Positions 9,534 to 19,570 of a stretch of 64,000 bases of DNA are shown piece by piece. Both the position numbers and the translations under genes were made by a program. The notes beneath the pieces were generated by a model that worked only from the letters and a program-made list of their open reading frames with translations, did no database searches and was not told the origin of the DNA. The stretch spans positions 3,562,501-3,626,500 of the forward strand of contig NZ_CP133784.1 of the NCBI RefSeq assembly GCF_034353875.1, given 5' to 3'. Each line of letters opens with the position of its first letter. Within the stretch, counting starts at the first letter, position 1. The stretch is from Pseudomonas sp. MH9.2 (GTDB lineage: Bacteria > Pseudomonadota > Gammaproteobacteria > Pseudomonadales > Pseudomonadaceae).

Positions 9534-12102
9534 TGTCCAGTCTGTGCCAGAGTCTCTGACCGAGTACCTGGCACATTTGCCGATGAGCGATGAGCAGCGG
9601 GCGGAACTCGCCAGCTGCACCTCGTTCACCGAGCTGCACCAGCGTCTTTCAACGCAGCCATTCACCGATAGCGCCGAGGCCGCTCAGGCTTCGGTTTGCC
9701 GTCGTTTGACATTGACCACCGCTGACGAGCTGGAAGAAGCTGAAATGCTCGTCCTCGACGCCAGTGGTCGGGTCTGCCTGAAAGCCACGCCGCCGATTCG
9801 TCGTACCAAAGTCATCCCTGAGCCATGGCGCACCAATATCCTGGTGCGTGGCTGGCGCCGTCTGATGGGTCGCAAGAATCTTCCCTCACCGCCCCAGCGC
9901 GAGCTGCCTTCGGCACGCTGGCGTTTTGTCGGCTCATTGCGCCGTTACATCTTGCTGGTGCTGATGCTGGGTCAAACCGTCGTTGCCACTTGGTACATGA
10001 AAGGGATCATGCCTTACCAAGGCTGGTCCTTCGTGTCACTGGATGAAATCACTCGCCAGACATTGTTCCAGACTGCGGTGCAAGTGCTGCCCTATGCCTT
10101 GCAGACCAGCATTCTATTGCTGTTCGGGATTTTGTTCTGTTGGGTCTCGGCCGGCTTCTGGACGGCGTTGATGGGCTTTCTCGAATTGCTCACCGGGCAT
10201 GACAAATACCGCATTTCCGGGGCCAGCGCAGGTAACGAACCCATCGAAGCCGGTGCTCGTACCGCCATCGTGATGCCGATCTGTAATGAAGACGTTCCTC
10301 GTGTGTTCGCCGGTCTGCGCGCTACTTTTGAATCGGTAGCCGCCACGGGCGACCTGGACCGCTTTGACTTTTTCGTCCTCAGTGATACCAACGACTCCGA
10401 TATCGCCGTCGCCGAACAGCAGGCCTGGCTTGAGGTCTGCCGTGAAAGCGAAGGCTTCGGCAAGATCTTCTATCGTCGCCGTCGTCGTCGGGTAAAACGC
10501 AAAAGCGGCAACCTCGATGACTTCTGCCGTCGCTGGGGCGGTGAATACCGCTACATGGTCGTGCTCGATGCCGACAGCGTCATGAGCGGTGAATGCCTGA
10601 CCAGTCTGGTGCGTTTGATGGAAGCCACCCCGGACGCCGGCATTATCCAGACCGCGCCACGCGCGTCGGGCATGGACACGCTGTATGCGCGCATGCAGCA
10701 GTTCGCTACCCGTGTGTACGGGCCGCTGTTTACCGCCGGTTTGCACTTCTGGCAGTTGGGCGAATCCCACTACTGGGGGCACAACGCGATCATCCGCATG
10801 AAGCCGTTCATCGAGCACTGCGCCTTGGCGCCGTTGCCCGGTAAAGGGGCTTTCGCCGGGGCTATTCTGTCTCACGACTTCGTCGAAGCCGCGCTGATGC
10901 GCCGTGCCGGTTGGGGCGTGTGGATTGCTTATGATTTGCCCGGCAGTTACGAAGAGTTGCCGCCTAACCTGTTGGATGAACTCAAGCGTGACCGCCGGTG
11001 GTGTCACGGTAACTTGATGAACTTCCGGCTGTTCTTGGTCAAAGGTATGCACCCGGTACACCGTGCGGTGTTCCTGACCGGGGTGATGTCGTACCTGTCG
11101 GCACCGTTATGGTTCTTCTTCCTTGTGCTGTCGACTGCCTTGTTGGCGGTTAACACGCTCATGGAGCCGCAGTACTTCATGGAGCCACGTCAGCTGTATC
11201 CGTTGTGGCCACAATGGCACCCGGACAAAGCTGTCGCGCTGTTCTCGACCACCATCGTGTTGCTGTTCCTGCCCAAACTGCTCAGCATTATTCTGATCTG
11301 GGCCAAGGGTTCGGTAGGTTTTGGCGGTCGGATCAAAGTGACCCTGTCGATGCTGATGGAAATGCTGTTTTCGGTGCTGTTGGCACCGGTCCGCATGCTG
11401 TTCCACACGCGCTTCGTACTGGCCGCGTTCCTCGGTTGGGCCGCGACCTGGAACTCGCCGCAGCGTGACGATGACTCCACGCCATGGAGCGAAGCGGTCA
11501 AGCGCCACGGTCCGCAAACGCTTTTGGGTTTGTGCTGGGGTCTGCTGGTCGCCTCGCTGAACCCAAGCTTCCTATGGTGGCTGGCCCCGATTGTCGGCTC
11601 GTTGATGCTGTCGATTCCGGTTTCGGTGATTTCCAGCCGGGTCGGTTTGGGCCTCAAGGCGCGGGACGAGAAACTCTTCCTGATCCCTGAAGAGTACGCG
11701 CCGCCAAAAGAGCTGGTCGCGACCGATCATTACACCCATGAAAACCGTTGGCATGCGTTGAAACAGGGCTTCATTCGGGCCGTGGTCGATCCACAGCAGA
11801 ACGCACTGGCATGCGCCTTGGCGACGTCGCGGCACACGCAGTCCGAGCCGATTGAATGGACGCGCATCGAGCGGGTTCGTCAGGCGATGAAAGTCGGGCC
11901 GGATAAACTCAGCAACCAGGAACGCCTGATGCTGTTGAGTGACCCGGTAGCCTTGGCGCGACTGCATGAACAGGTCTGGAGCGAAGGTCATCCTGAGTGG
12001 CTCGCCGCGTGGCGTCAGTCGATCGAAGCCGATCCGCATGCGCCTCTGCTGCCGTTGCAACCTGCCACCCATGTTGCCCCGCACCAACTGGCTAACGCCT
12101 GA
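9526..12102 (+). CDS. opgH: Glucans biosynthesis glucosyltransferase H
   Basis: An inner-membrane family 2 glycosyltransferase that uses UDP-glucose to build the linear beta-1,2-glucan backbone of osmoregulated periplasmic glucans and pass it to the periplasm. The 858-residue protein has a cytoplasmic N-terminal region, two membrane segments at about 140-215, and a glycosyltransferase domain with VLDADS (DxD) near 346-350. RDRRW, the (Q/R)xxRW-type motif, is near 488-492, and a block of further membrane helices follows to about 700. The ATG lies inside the last codons of opgG (8-base overlap), so translation is coupled. A strong terminator closes the operon 17 bases after the stop. Confidence 0.95.
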   Translation: MSNVQSVPESLTEYLAHLPMSDEQRAELASCTSFTELHQRLSTQPFTDSAEAAQASVCRRLTLTTADELEEAEMLVLDASGRVCLKATPPIRRTKVIPEPWRTNILVRGWRRLMGRKNLPSPPQRELPSARWRFVGSLRRYILLVLMLGQTVVATWYMKGIMPYQGWSFVSLDEITRQTLFQTAVQVLPYALQTSILLLFGILFCWVSAGFWTALMGFLELLTGHDKYRISGASAGNEPIEAGARTAIVMPICNEDVPRVFAGLRATFESVAATGDLDRFDFFVLSDTNDSDIAVAEQQAWLEVCRESEGFGKIFYRRRRRRVKRKSGNLDDFCRRWGGEYRYMVVLDADSVMSGECLTSLVRLMEATPDAGIIQTAPRASGMDTLYARMQQFATRVYGPLFTAGLHFWQLGESHYWGHNAIIRMKPFIEHCALAPLPGKGAFAGAILSHDFVEAALMRRAGWGVWIAYDLPGSYEELPPNLLDELKRDRRWCHGNLMNFRLFLVKGMHPVHRAVFLTGVMSYLSAPLWFFFLVLSTALLAVNTLMEPQYFMEPRQLYPLWPQWHPDKAVALFSTTIVLLFLPKLLSIILIWAKGSVGFGGRIKVTLSMLMEMLFSVLLAPVRMLFHTRFVLAAFLGWAATWNSPQRDDDSTPWSEAVKRHGPQTLLGLCWGLLVASLNPSFLWWLAPIVGSLMLSIPVSVISSRVGLGLKARDEKLFLIPEEYAPPKELVATDHYTHENRWHALKQGFIRAVVDPQQNALACALATSRHTQSEPIEWTRIERVRQAMKVGPDKLSNQERLMLLSDPVALARLHEQVWSEGHPEWLAAWRQSIEADPHAPLLPLQPATHVAPHQLANA

Positions 12103-12118
12103 TAGCGCGGTAAAAAAG

Positions 12119-12153
12119 CGCCCTTGAGGTCACTCCTCAAGGGCGTTTTTTTT
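12119..12153 (+). terminator. Rho-independent terminator after opgGH
   Basis: A perfect 11-bp stem (CGCCCTTGAGG at 12119-12129, CCTCAAGGGCG at 12135-12145) with a TCACT loop, followed by eight T residues. It lies just after opgH and faces a convergent chemoreceptor gene. The T tract is on the plus strand only, with a shorter A run (AAAAAA) upstream, so it may also work in the other direction. Confidence 0.9.
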
Positions 12154-12205
12154 GGAATGGAATAAACAGCGTGTAGACGATTTCGCTCCGTTTTCGACGC
12201 TGCAC

Positions 12206-14146
12206 CTACACCCGAAACCGCCCCACCAGCCCCTGCAAATGAGTCCCCAATCGCGCCAGTTCGACACTTGACGCTGCCGTTTCCTCGCTGGCCGCTGCCG
12301 TCTGTTCGGCGATATCACGCACGTTCAGTACGCTGCGGGTGATTTCCTCGGCGACGGCGCTTTGTTCCTCCCCTGCGGTCGCGATCTGCTGGTTCATGCT
12401 CTGGATGGTCGAGACAGTGAGCGTGATGTGTTCCAGGGCGCCGCCGGCCCGACGGCTCAATTCGACGCTGCTGTCCGACAGGGTGCGGCTGTTGTCCAAG
12501 GTGGTTACCACCTGCTGGGTGCCGTTCTGCAAGGCGGCGATCAGCTCTTCGATCTCTTCGGTGGATTGCTGGGTGCGTTGCGCCAGGCTGCGCACCTCGT
12601 CCGCAACCACTGCGAAACCACGGCCCGCTTCACCGGCGCGTGCGGCTTCAATGGCGGCGTTCAGGGCCAGCAGATTGGTTTGCTGCGACACTGATTTGAT
12701 CACGTCGAGCACGCTGCCAATTTTATCGCTTTCCAGCTTGAGTTGGTTCATCGCCACGGTTGAGTTGCCGACCTCAACGGCCAGACTCTCAATCAGGGTA
12801 ATGGCTTCAGCTACCACTTTGTCGCCCTCGCGGGCCTGCTGATCGGCCTGGACTGCGGCGTTCGACGCTTCCTCGGCATTGCGGGCGACCTCCCGTACAG
12901 TTGCTGTCATCTCGTTCATGGCGGTGGCGACCTGATCGGTTTCATCTTTTTGGCTGTTCACGCCGACACTGGTCTGCGCCGTCACCGCAGACAACTGCTC
13001 TGCGGCGCTGGCGATTTGCGAAACACCGTCGCCAATTCCGCCGATCAGCTCACGCAGGCTCAGGGTCATTTGCTGCATGCTGGCCTGCAGTTGGCCCATT
13101 TCATCGCGGCGCTCGATGACCAGGTCTTTGCTCAAGTCGCCTTGAGCAATGCGTCCGGCCGCAGTCAGTGTTTGTTGCAGGGGGACGATGATCTGTCGTG
13201 TTATTAGCCAAGCAGCAAAGAGCCCGAACAGCAGCGCCATAGAGGCAACGCTGATCAAGGTGGTGCGCGCCCGCGCCGCCTCGGTATCGCGCTGAGCGGT
13301 CTGGCGGTTACTCAGCTCGGCGCTGGAGGCGAGCAACGTGTTACCCAGCGCTTCCATGCTCTCTTGTGCGGCCTCGGCCTTGATCTGAATGTCTTTGAAT
13401 TGGCTTAGTTTGTCGCGATAGTTCTGTAAAGTCTGATTGGCTTGTTGCAGCCCGGAGACATTGGCGTCGGCTTGATCCTCGGATATCTGGCTAACCTCTT
13501 TGAGTGCCTCATTGATGGCTGCAATCGCCGCAAGTTCATATCGCTCCTGACCGCTGAAGGTATAAGCCTGCACTTGATAGCGCGCAGCCTCGATCTGCTG
13601 CCGCAGCTGAGAGATGTTGGTAAATTCGCCCAGCCGTTCGTTGCTGTCCTGCTCTTGGCTGACGGCCTTCAGTACCTCGGTTTCCACCTGTGCCACCGTT
13701 TTCATGGCCTGCACGGATTGTTGCTCAAGCAGTTCGCGGATGTTGCCGCGTGCCTTCAATGTCTGCCCAAGTTCGGTGAAGGTCCTTTCAAAGCTGCGTA
13801 CCGTCTCACTCTGGTTCGATAGCAACGCGAGGCTGACCGGGTCGTCCATGGTGCTGCGTAACGCATTGAGCTGTACTTGGAGTTCGTTAAGGCGCTTTAG
13901 CACTGTGGCGGCACTCTCCGGTGTATTTTCAACGCGAAAGGTGATCCGCTCAATCCGCAGGTCCTTGCTCGCGTTGGTCAACTGGCCGATGCCCGTCAGC
14001 TTTTCGGAGCGGTCGATCATGGTGTCGAGCGCATGCCAGCCCGTCACGGTGATCGCCAGAGTCAGCAGTAAGACCAGGCCGAAGCCCAGTGCGAGTTTAA
14101 GCTTGACGCTTGTATTACCCAGAGCCTGGGTCAGGGTTCGGAACAT
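12206..14146 (-). CDS. Methyl-accepting chemotaxis protein, HBM-type sensor (paralogue 1)
   Basis: An inner-membrane chemoreceptor signalling to CheA/CheW. The 646-residue product has an N-terminal membrane helix ([19 protein letters not shown]), about 250 residues of all-helical periplasmic sensor, a second membrane helix near 295-315, HAMP to about 368, and the methylation/signalling domain. The hairpin tip [24 protein letters not shown] is near 500-520. The sensor size and the segment [12 protein letters not shown] suggest the helical bimodular (HBM) fold known from McpS-type receptors for organic acids; the ligand here is not predictable. The start is ATG 14146 with AGGAG 7 bases upstream. 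It is a close paralogue of the next gene in its signalling half and much more diverged in its sensor. No C-terminal CheR-binding pentapeptide is seen. Confidence 0.9.
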   Translation of the reverse strand: MFRTLTQALGNTSVKLKLALGFGLVLLLTLAITVTGWHALDTMIDRSEKLTGIGQLTNASKDLRIERITFRVENTPESAATVLKRLNELQVQLNALRSTMDDPVSLALLSNQSETVRSFERTFTELGQTLKARGNIRELLEQQSVQAMKTVAQVETEVLKAVSQEQDSNERLGEFTNISQLRQQIEAARYQVQAYTFSGQERYELAAIAAINEALKEVSQISEDQADANVSGLQQANQTLQNYRDKLSQFKDIQIKAEAAQESMEALGNTLLASSAELSNRQTAQRDTEAARARTTLISVASMALLFGLFAAWLITRQIIVPLQQTLTAAGRIAQGDLSKDLVIERRDEMGQLQASMQQMTLSLRELIGGIGDGVSQIASAAEQLSAVTAQTSVGVNSQKDETDQVATAMNEMTATVREVARNAEEASNAAVQADQQAREGDKVVAEAITLIESLAVEVGNSTVAMNQLKLESDKIGSVLDVIKSVSQQTNLLALNAAIEAARAGEAGRGFAVVADEVRSLAQRTQQSTEEIEELIAALQNGTQQVVTTLDNSRTLSDSSVELSRRAGGALEHITLTVSTIQSMNQQIATAGEEQSAVAEEITRSVLNVRDIAEQTAAASEETAASSVELARLGTHLQGLVGRFRV

Positions 14147-14284
14147 GAGAGTTCTCCTGCAAGGGATGCGAAAAGAAGGCAAAACATCGTTGTGCCTGGT
14201 TAACGCATCGGCAGGGGAAGGGGTCGCTCGACCTGAACAGGTCGTAGGAAAAGTCTGAAAATAACTGATAGATGTCACATGCGC

Positions 14285-14382
14285 TGTAGGAGGGACTGGA
14301 CCGTCTTGTCTGCGAAGGCCCAGCAGCGCGGTGTCTGGCCGACCTGGTTGTCTGGTCTTCGCAGACAAGTCTGCTCCTACAG
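14285..14382. repeat. REP doublet (REPIN) between two chemoreceptor genes
   Basis: Two inverted REP-like arms flank a 50-base centre: TGTAGGAG...CTTGTCTGCGAAG on the left and CTTCGCAGACAAG...CTCCTACAG on the right. The core CTTGTCTGCGAAG pairs perfectly; the tip-proximal parts differ slightly (GGGACTGGACCGT against TCTG), so this copy is decayed compared with the one at 61045. These are non-coding mobile repeats spread by RAYT transposases in Pseudomonas; no RAYT gene is in the window. Confidence 0.85.
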
Positions 14383-14394
14383 ATATGTGTTGTT

Positions 14395-16311
14395 TTACAC
14401 CCTGAACTTGCCCACCAACATTTGTAGATGGTTGCCCAGTCGCGCCAGTTCGACACTGGATGCTGCGGTTTCTTCACTGGCTGCGGAGGTTTGCTCGGAG
14501 ACGTCGCGTACGTTCAATACGCTGCGGTTGATCTCTTCGGCGGTAGCGCTTTGTTGTTCGGCTGCGGCGGCGATTTGCTGGTTCATGCCCTGGATCGCTG
14601 ACACGGTGCGAGCAATATTCTCCAGCGAGCTGCCGGCTCGGCGCGTCAGTTCGACACTGCTGACGGTCAGGCTGCGGCTGTTGTCCATGATGGTCGCCAC
14701 GTGCTGGGTGCCTTTTTGCAGGCCGGCGATCAGCGCCTCGATCTCTTCGGTGGATTTTTGCGTGCGCTGGGCAAGGCTGCGCACTTCATCGGCCACCACG
14801 GCGAAACCACGACCGGCTTCCCCTGCTCGCGCGGCTTCAATGGCGGCGTTGAGCGCCAGGAGGTTGGTCTGTTGCGCAACCGATTTGATCACGTCGAGCA
14901 CACTGCCAATCTTGTCGCTTTCACGCTTGAGTTCAGTCATCGCGTCGGTGGAGTTGCCGACTTCACTGGCCAGACGTTCGATTTGGGTGATGGCCTCCTT
15001 GACCACCCGGTCGCCTTCACGCGCCTGTTGATCAGCGGCAACGGCGGCTTCAGACGCTTCTTCGGCATTGCGCGCGACCTCCTGAACAGTGGCCGTCATT
15101 TCGTGCATGGCCGTGGCCACCTGATCGGTTTCGACCTTCTGGCTGTTAACCCCGGCACTGGTTTGTTCGGTCACAGCGGACAACTCTTCAGCGGCGCTGG
15201 CTATTTGCGTCACACTGTCGCTGATGCCCCCAATCAAGGCACGCAAGTTGACGGTCATGCGCTGAATACTGTTCTGCAACTGGCCTATCTCGTCCTTGCG
15301 CTCGACGTGTAAATCCTGGCTCAAATCACCTGAAGCGACACGTTCCACGACGTGGAGCGTGTGCAGCAGCGGGGTGACGATCTGGCGGGTGATAGCCCAA
15401 GCCGCAATGACACCGAACAGCAGTGCCAGGGCCGTTGCGATGCCGAGCATGGAGCGAGCTTGAGCGCTATCAGCATCGCGCTTGAGGTTTTGTGAAGCAG
15501 ACAGTTGGCTGCTGAGTGTCAGCAGGCTATCACCCAGCCCCGACATTTTTGCCAGCGCTTGCTGGTTCAGCAGTTGGGCATCACGGTATTGGCCCACGGC
15601 ACCGCGATAGGCCTTGAGGGCATCGCTGGCGTCTTTGAGTTTGCCCAGATACTCGGACGGTATCGAGCCCGGCAGCGTGTTAAGCCCGGTCAGCGCGGTG
15701 TCGATAGCGGTGTTGGCGTTTTGCTCGAACTCAGGCTTGCCACTGTAGGTGTAGCTGCGCACCTCAAAGCGTGCCTGCTGGATCAGCTTGCTCAGTTCCA
15801 CAACACCGTTGAACGCCAGAATGCTATCGCCCTTGAGCAACGATTCTTCGATGCCGGAGACATGCTCCACGGCACGGTCAGCGGTAGCGCCCAGATTCAC
15901 GCGACTCGCTTCCCGGGTTTGAATGGCTTGGGTCATGTCGGCGAAAGCGCGACGGTAGCTTGCGCTGGCCTGGCTCTGCTGATCAAGCATGTCCTGATCA
16001 GCCTTGTTCTGAATCTTGGTTGTTGCAGTGCGCAGATTTTGCTCGACCTTATCGAGAACGCCAGTTACCGCGGCTGCGGACTCGGCGCTAGGTTGTGCTT
16101 CGTAATGTTGTCGGGCGACACGCAGGTCCCTGTTCAAGTCATTGAGTTGGGTGATCGACGCCAGCTTGTCACCCCGATCAATCAGCGAGGTGATGCTCAG
16201 CCAGCCCGTAAGGGTGATAACGATTGTGAGCAACAGCACGAGACCGAAGCCGATACCCAGTTTCAGGCTGACACTTATATTTCCGAGGCTTCGGACTAAC
16301 CAACTGTACAT
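14395..16311 (-). CDS. Methyl-accepting chemotaxis protein, HBM-type sensor (paralogue 2)
   Basis: A second inner-membrane chemoreceptor (638 residues) with the same plan: membrane helix [19 protein letters not shown], a helical periplasmic sensor of about 250 residues containing [12 protein letters not shown], a second membrane helix near 290-310, HAMP, and the signalling hairpin near 485-510. The last 300 residues are nearly the same as in paralogue 1 (including the [17 protein letters not shown] block and the terminal LVGKFRV), while the sensor has drifted, so the two probably sense different ligands. The start is ATG 16311 with AGGGAG 5 bases upstream. A candidate sigma-28 (FliA) promoter lies about 40-65 bases upstream. 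Confidence 0.9.
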   Translation of the reverse strand: MYSWLVRSLGNISVSLKLGIGFGLVLLLTIVITLTGWLSITSLIDRGDKLASITQLNDLNRDLRVARQHYEAQPSAESAAAVTGVLDKVEQNLRTATTKIQNKADQDMLDQQSQASASYRRAFADMTQAIQTREASRVNLGATADRAVEHVSGIEESLLKGDSILAFNGVVELSKLIQQARFEVRSYTYSGKPEFEQNANTAIDTALTGLNTLPGSIPSEYLGKLKDASDALKAYRGAVGQYRDAQLLNQQALAKMSGLGDSLLTLSSQLSASQNLKRDADSAQARSMLGIATALALLFGVIAAWAITRQIVTPLLHTLHVVERVASGDLSQDLHVERKDEIGQLQNSIQRMTVNLRALIGGISDSVTQIASAAEELSAVTEQTSAGVNSQKVETDQVATAMHEMTATVQEVARNAEEASEAAVAADQQAREGDRVVKEAITQIERLASEVGNSTDAMTELKRESDKIGSVLDVIKSVAQQTNLLALNAAIEAARAGEAGRGFAVVADEVRSLAQRTQKSTEEIEALIAGLQKGTQHVATIMDNSRSLTVSSVELTRRAGSSLENIARTVSAIQGMNQQIAAAAEQQSATAEEINRSVLNVRDVSEQTSAASEETAASSVELARLGNHLQMLVGKFRV

Positions 16312-16349
16312 GACGGCTCCCTGAGGTGAACTTGTTATAGCGTCCTCCT

Positions 16350-16376
16350 GCATCGGCTGCAGGGATCGGAACTGAA
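16350..16376 (-). promoter_or_regulatory. Candidate FliA (sigma-28) promoter of chemoreceptor 2
   Basis: On the minus strand the sequence reads TTCAGTTC, 11 bases, GCCGATGC. The flagellar sigma factor consensus is TAAAGTTT-N11-GCCGATAA, so the -10 matches 6 of 8 and the spacing is exact; the -35 matches 5 of 8. It sits 39 bases before the ATG of a motility gene, where such a promoter is expected. Confidence 0.5.
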
Positions 16377-16478
16377 GCGCGTTGGTCGATAAAGTCGGAC
16401 TAATTGCGTAGGAGATTTCGACCATTGCTCCATGCTGCGTCGTAAATCGAGTCTTGAAGATCGATGTGGGAATCTTCT

Positions 16479-17186
16479 TTAGAACAGGCGGGCGAGCAGG
16501 GCCGTGACAGCGGTTTCGACCCGCAGGATGCGTTCGCCGAGCTGGACCGGCTGGAGGCCAGCCTTGCTCAACAAGTCGATTTCGTAGGGGATCCAGCCGC
16601 CTTCCGGGCCGATGGCCAATGTGACGGACTGATCGGTGCCGCGCGGGCAGGCAGGGTAGTCACCCGGATGACCGACCAGACCCAGGCTGCCTTCAACCAG
16701 CTGAGGCAGACGGTCTTCGACGAACGGCTTGAAGCGTTTTTCGATCAGAATCTCTGGCAGTACGCAATCGCGTGCCTGTTCCAGACCCAATACAAGCTGT
16801 TCACGGATGGCTTCGGGCTCCAGAAACGGTGTTTGCCAGAAGCTTTTTTCCACCCGATAGCTGTTGAGTAGAATCACTCTGGGCACGCCCATGGTTGCGA
16901 TTGTCTGAAACACCCGGCGCAGCATCTTCGGCCTGGGCAAGGCCAGCAGCAGGGTCAGGGGCAGTTTGGCCGGTGGCGCGCGATCAAGGCTGATCTGCAA
17001 TTCGGCTTCATGGCTTTCCAGGCGCAGCAATTCGCCAGTACCTAGCAAACCACCGATGCGGCCTACACGCAGGCTGTCGCCAACGACTGCGCGATGCACC
17101 TCTTGCATGTGCTTCAGGCGGCGGTCGCGCAGGATGACTCTGTCAGCTGCGATAAAGTCAGCTTTTTCGAGCAGCAGCAGGTTCAC
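16479..17186 (-). CDS. rsmE: 16S rRNA (uracil-1498-N3)-methyltransferase
   Basis: A SPOUT-family enzyme that methylates U1498 of 16S rRNA. The 235-residue protein has an N-terminal PUA-like part and a C-terminal knotted domain with LALGPEGGW-type AIGPEGGW near 195 and [11 protein letters not shown] near 218, the SAM-binding marks of RsmE. It starts with GTG 17186, overlapping the TGA of tatC by 4 bases (GTGA), so it is the last gene of the ubi-his-tat run. Confidence 0.93.
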   Translation of the reverse strand: MNLLLLEKADFIAADRVILRDRRLKHMQEVHRAVVGDSLRVGRIGGLLGTGELLRLESHEAELQISLDRAPPAKLPLTLLLALPRPKMLRRVFQTIATMGVPRVILLNSYRVEKSFWQTPFLEPEAIREQLVLGLEQARDCVLPEILIEKRFKPFVEDRLPQLVEGSLGLVGHPGDYPACPRGTDQSVTLAIGPEGGWIPYEIDLLSKAGLQPVQLGERILRVETAVTALLARLF

Positions 17187-17986
17187 GGCTGGGTCGCAGG
17201 CGGCTGGTCGTGTTTGTCAGAGTCCTCATCCGTCTGGTCATCCGGGTGATCGCCACGCTTGACGATCAATCCGCTGCACAACACGCCGATCTCGAACAGC
17301 AGCCACATTGGCACCGCAAGCAACGTCTGCGAAAAGATGTCCGGCGGTGTCAGAATCATGCCGACCACGAAGCAGCCAATGACCACGTACGGGCGCATTT
17401 TTTTCAAGTATTTGACATCGACGATGCCGATCCATACCAGCAACACCACCGCTACCGGGATCTCGAAAGCGACACCGAAGGCGAAGAACAAGGTCATGAC
17501 AAAGTCCAGGTAACTGGCGATGTCAGTCATCATCGAAACGCCTTCCGGGGTCACGCTGGCGAAGAAGTGGAAAATCAGCGGGAACACCAAAAAGTACGCG
17601 AAGGCCATGCCTGAATAGAACAGGATAATGCTCGAAACCAGCAGCGGCACGGCGACGCGCTTTTCATGCTTGTACAGACCGGGTGCAATAAAGCCCCATA
17701 TCTGGTGCAGGATCACCGGCATCGCCAGAAACAGCGAGCACATCATGGTCAGCTTGAACGGTGTCAGGAACGGCGAGGCCACGTCGGTGGCGATCATCGT
17801 CGCGCCTTCGGGCAAATACACCCGCAGAGGTGCGGAAACCAGGGTGTAGATCTTTTGGGTGAAGTAAAACAACCCGGCAAAGATCAGGAAAATTGCCACA
17901 ACGCAACGCAACAGGCGTGTGCGCAGCTCGGTGAGGTGCGAGATCAGCGGCATTTGCTGATCGTTTTCCGGGATATCAGCGCTCAT
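17183..17986 (-). CDS. tatC: Sec-independent (Tat) translocase subunit TatC
   Basis: The core membrane subunit of the twin-arginine translocase that, with TatB, binds signal peptides of folded proteins. The 267-residue protein has six hydrophobic segments and the typical N-terminal [14 protein letters not shown] and central [21 protein letters not shown] blocks. A charged, Asp-rich hydrophilic tail ([15 protein letters not shown]) ends the protein. Its ATG overlaps the end of tatB and its TGA overlaps rsmE, both by 4 bases. Confidence 0.96.
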   Translation of the reverse strand: MSADIPENDQQMPLISHLTELRTRLLRCVVAIFLIFAGLFYFTQKIYTLVSAPLRVYLPEGATMIATDVASPFLTPFKLTMMCSLFLAMPVILHQIWGFIAPGLYKHEKRVAVPLLVSSIILFYSGMAFAYFLVFPLIFHFFASVTPEGVSMMTDIASYLDFVMTLFFAFGVAFEIPVAVVLLVWIGIVDVKYLKKMRPYVVIGCFVVGMILTPPDIFSQTLLAVPMWLLFEIGVLCSGLIVKRGDHPDDQTDEDSDKHDQPPATQP

Positions 17987-18474
17987 GGGGCTCGCGGTGG
18001 CAAAGAAGAATCGTTGACGGGCGGTGCGCTTGGCACCGGGCTGACGTGTGCGACCGGGGCAGCCTCGGCTGGAGCTGCTGGAGCTGCTGGAGCAACGGGG
18101 ACCGGGACAACGACAACCGGTTCAGTCGCGACGACGGGCGTTTCCGGCTGCGATGCCGGTGTCGGCGGCGCGATGGTCTGTGCCTCGACTGGCGGGCTGA
18201 CCGTCGCGACGGGCTCGACCGGTGCCTGTTGCGGCGCGAAAATCTTTTTGGCTTCCTGCTCTAACGACAGAATGTGCTCGTTGTGCAGCTGCCGACGAAT
18301 TTCATCGGCACCGATTTCGCGCTCGACTTCCTGTTTGATCGCATTGAAGCTGCGCTTCAGCCGCCCGACCCAAAGGCCAGCAGTACGTGCAGCACCCGGC
18401 AGGCGCTCGGGGCCAAGCACCAGCAGGGCAACGAGGCCGACGAGCAGCAGTTCAGAGAAGCTGATACCAAACAT
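17983..18474 (-). CDS. tatB: Tat translocase subunit TatB
   Basis: A single-span membrane protein of the Tat receptor complex. The N-terminal helix [25 protein letters not shown] includes the conserved Glu and the Gly-Pro hinge, followed by an amphipathic helix. From about residue 85 to 163 the chain is low-complexity Pro/Ala/Val-rich and probably disordered. The DNA here contains a short tandem repeat of GGAGCTGCT units around 18070-18092, so tail length may vary between strains. It lies 10 bases after tatA and overlaps tatC by 4 bases. Confidence 0.94.
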   Translation of the reverse strand: MFGISFSELLLVGLVALLVLGPERLPGAARTAGLWVGRLKRSFNAIKQEVEREIGADEIRRQLHNEHILSLEQEAKKIFAPQQAPVEPVATVSPPVEAQTIAPPTPASQPETPVVATEPVVVVPVPVAPAAPAAPAEAAPVAHVSPVPSAPPVNDSSLPPRAP

Positions 18475-18484
18475 TCAACACGAC

Positions 18485-18748
18485 CTAGTCTTTGCGGATT
18501 GGCTCTTCGACTTTATGTGCTTGCGCGTCGATGGTCTGTGGCTCATGCAGGGTCGAACCCTGAGGCGCCTGCTGCGGTTGCATCGGCGGCTGCTGTTCAG
18601 CAGGTTTCTCTTCATCGTTCATGGCTTTGCGGAAGCCTTTGATTGATTCGCCAACATCCGTACCCAAGCCTTTGAGTTTCTTGGTGCCGAACACCAATAC
18701 GACGACAACCAAAATGATGAGCCAGTGTTTCCAGTCAAAAATACCCAT
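18485..18748 (-). CDS. tatA: Tat translocase subunit TatA
   Basis: The pore-forming subunit of the Tat translocase. It has 87 residues: [20 protein letters not shown] membrane helix, the FGTKKL hinge, an amphipathic helix ([13 protein letters not shown]) and a Gln/Pro-rich polar tail. GGAGG lies 8 bases before the ATG. It follows hisE by 26 bases in the same direction. Confidence 0.96.
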   Translation of the reverse strand: MGIFDWKHWLIILVVVVLVFGTKKLKGLGTDVGESIKGFRKAMNDEEKPAEQQPPMQPQQAPQGSTLHEPQTIDAQAHKVEEPIRKD

Positions 18749-18774
18749 GAAACTTTCCTCCTCGAGGTGCGTGT

Positions 18775-19107
18775 TTAGTCGGCAGAGCGTGCGGCTTTTT
18801 CAGCGTGCCCGGACAGCCCGAAGCGCCGATCCAGTTCATCGAGTACAGCTTGCGGATGCTGACCCAAAGCTGCAAGCATCACCATGCTGTGAAACCACAG
18901 GTCCGCGGTCTCATAGATGACATCACTGCAATCACCGCTGATGGCGGCATCCTTGGCAGCGATGATGGTTTCGACCGATTCTTCACCGACCTTTTCCAGA
19001 ATCTTGTTCAAACCCTTGTGGTACAGGCTGGCGACATAAGAACTGTCGGCAGCGGCGCCCTTGCGTGCTTCAAGCACTTCGGCCAGACGGGCCAGGGTGT
19101 CAGTCAT
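18775..19107 (-). CDS. hisE: Phosphoribosyl-ATP pyrophosphohydrolase
   Basis: Second step of histidine synthesis: hydrolyses PR-ATP to PR-AMP. The 110-residue protein has the all-alpha MazG-like motif [14 protein letters not shown] and [14 protein letters not shown] chose ATG 19107 ([11 protein letters not shown]); the ATG lies within the last codons of hisI (8-base overlap), so translation is coupled. In Pseudomonas hisE and hisI are separate genes, unlike the fused hisIE of enterobacteria. Confidence 0.95.
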   Translation of the reverse strand: MTDTLARLAEVLEARKGAAADSSYVASLYHKGLNKILEKVGEESVETIIAAKDAAISGDCSDVIYETADLWFHSMVMLAALGQHPQAVLDELDRRFGLSGHAEKAARSAD

Positions 19108-19501
19108 GTGTGTGTCCTGCCTGATAGATAGCGTGCGGGTCTTTGAGCACCGGGTCGACAACCTTCCAGCCGGCATCGTCGTACACCCGGTAGAAGCAGC
19201 TTTCACGACCCGTGTGGCAGGCAATCCCGCCGATCTGTTCGACCTTCAGGATAATCACGTCGGCATCGCAGTCCAGGCGCAATTCGTGAAGCTTCTGCAC
19301 ATGCCCGGATTCTTCACCTTTGCGCCAGAGTTTGCCACGGGAACGCGACCAATAAATGGCCCGGTTCTCGGTCGCGGTCAAGCTCAGCGCTTCGCGATTC
19401 ATCCAGGCCATCATCAGCACGCGTCCGGTTTCATGGTCCTGGGCAATCGCAGGCACCAAACCATCGCTGTTCCAGTGAATCTCGTCCAGCCAGTCTTTCA
19501 T
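19100..19501 (-). CDS. hisI: Phosphoribosyl-AMP cyclohydrolase
   Basis: Third step of histidine synthesis: opens the adenine ring of PR-AMP. The 133-residue protein shows the HisI marks in order: [27 protein letters not shown], the metal-binding DCDAD, and [11 protein letters not shown] with zinc-ligand cysteines. GGAG lies 6 bases before the ATG. It is 69 bases downstream of ubiB and overlaps hisE. Confidence 0.96.
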   Translation of the reverse strand: MKDWLDEIHWNSDGLVPAIAQDHETGRVLMMAWMNREALSLTATENRAIYWSRSRGKLWRKGEESGHVQKLHELRLDCDADVIILKVEQIGGIACHTGRESCFYRVYDDAGWKVVDPVLKDPHAIYQAGHTHD

Positions 19502-19570
19502 CGTCGACTCCGCAAGCCGGGCCTTGAGGCCTCGGCGATTGAATAGTGTGCCAGCGACCTGCGCTGCTGG

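Noticed and set aside
7686..9665. A 659-codon open frame antisense to opgG (minus strand)
   Set aside because: No family-like sequence, no ribosome site; it is a by-product of GC-rich codon use in opgG, which is a clear gene.
16456..16477. GAAGAT/ATCTTC hairpin after rsmE as a terminator
   Set aside because: Only 6 weak base pairs and no T run.
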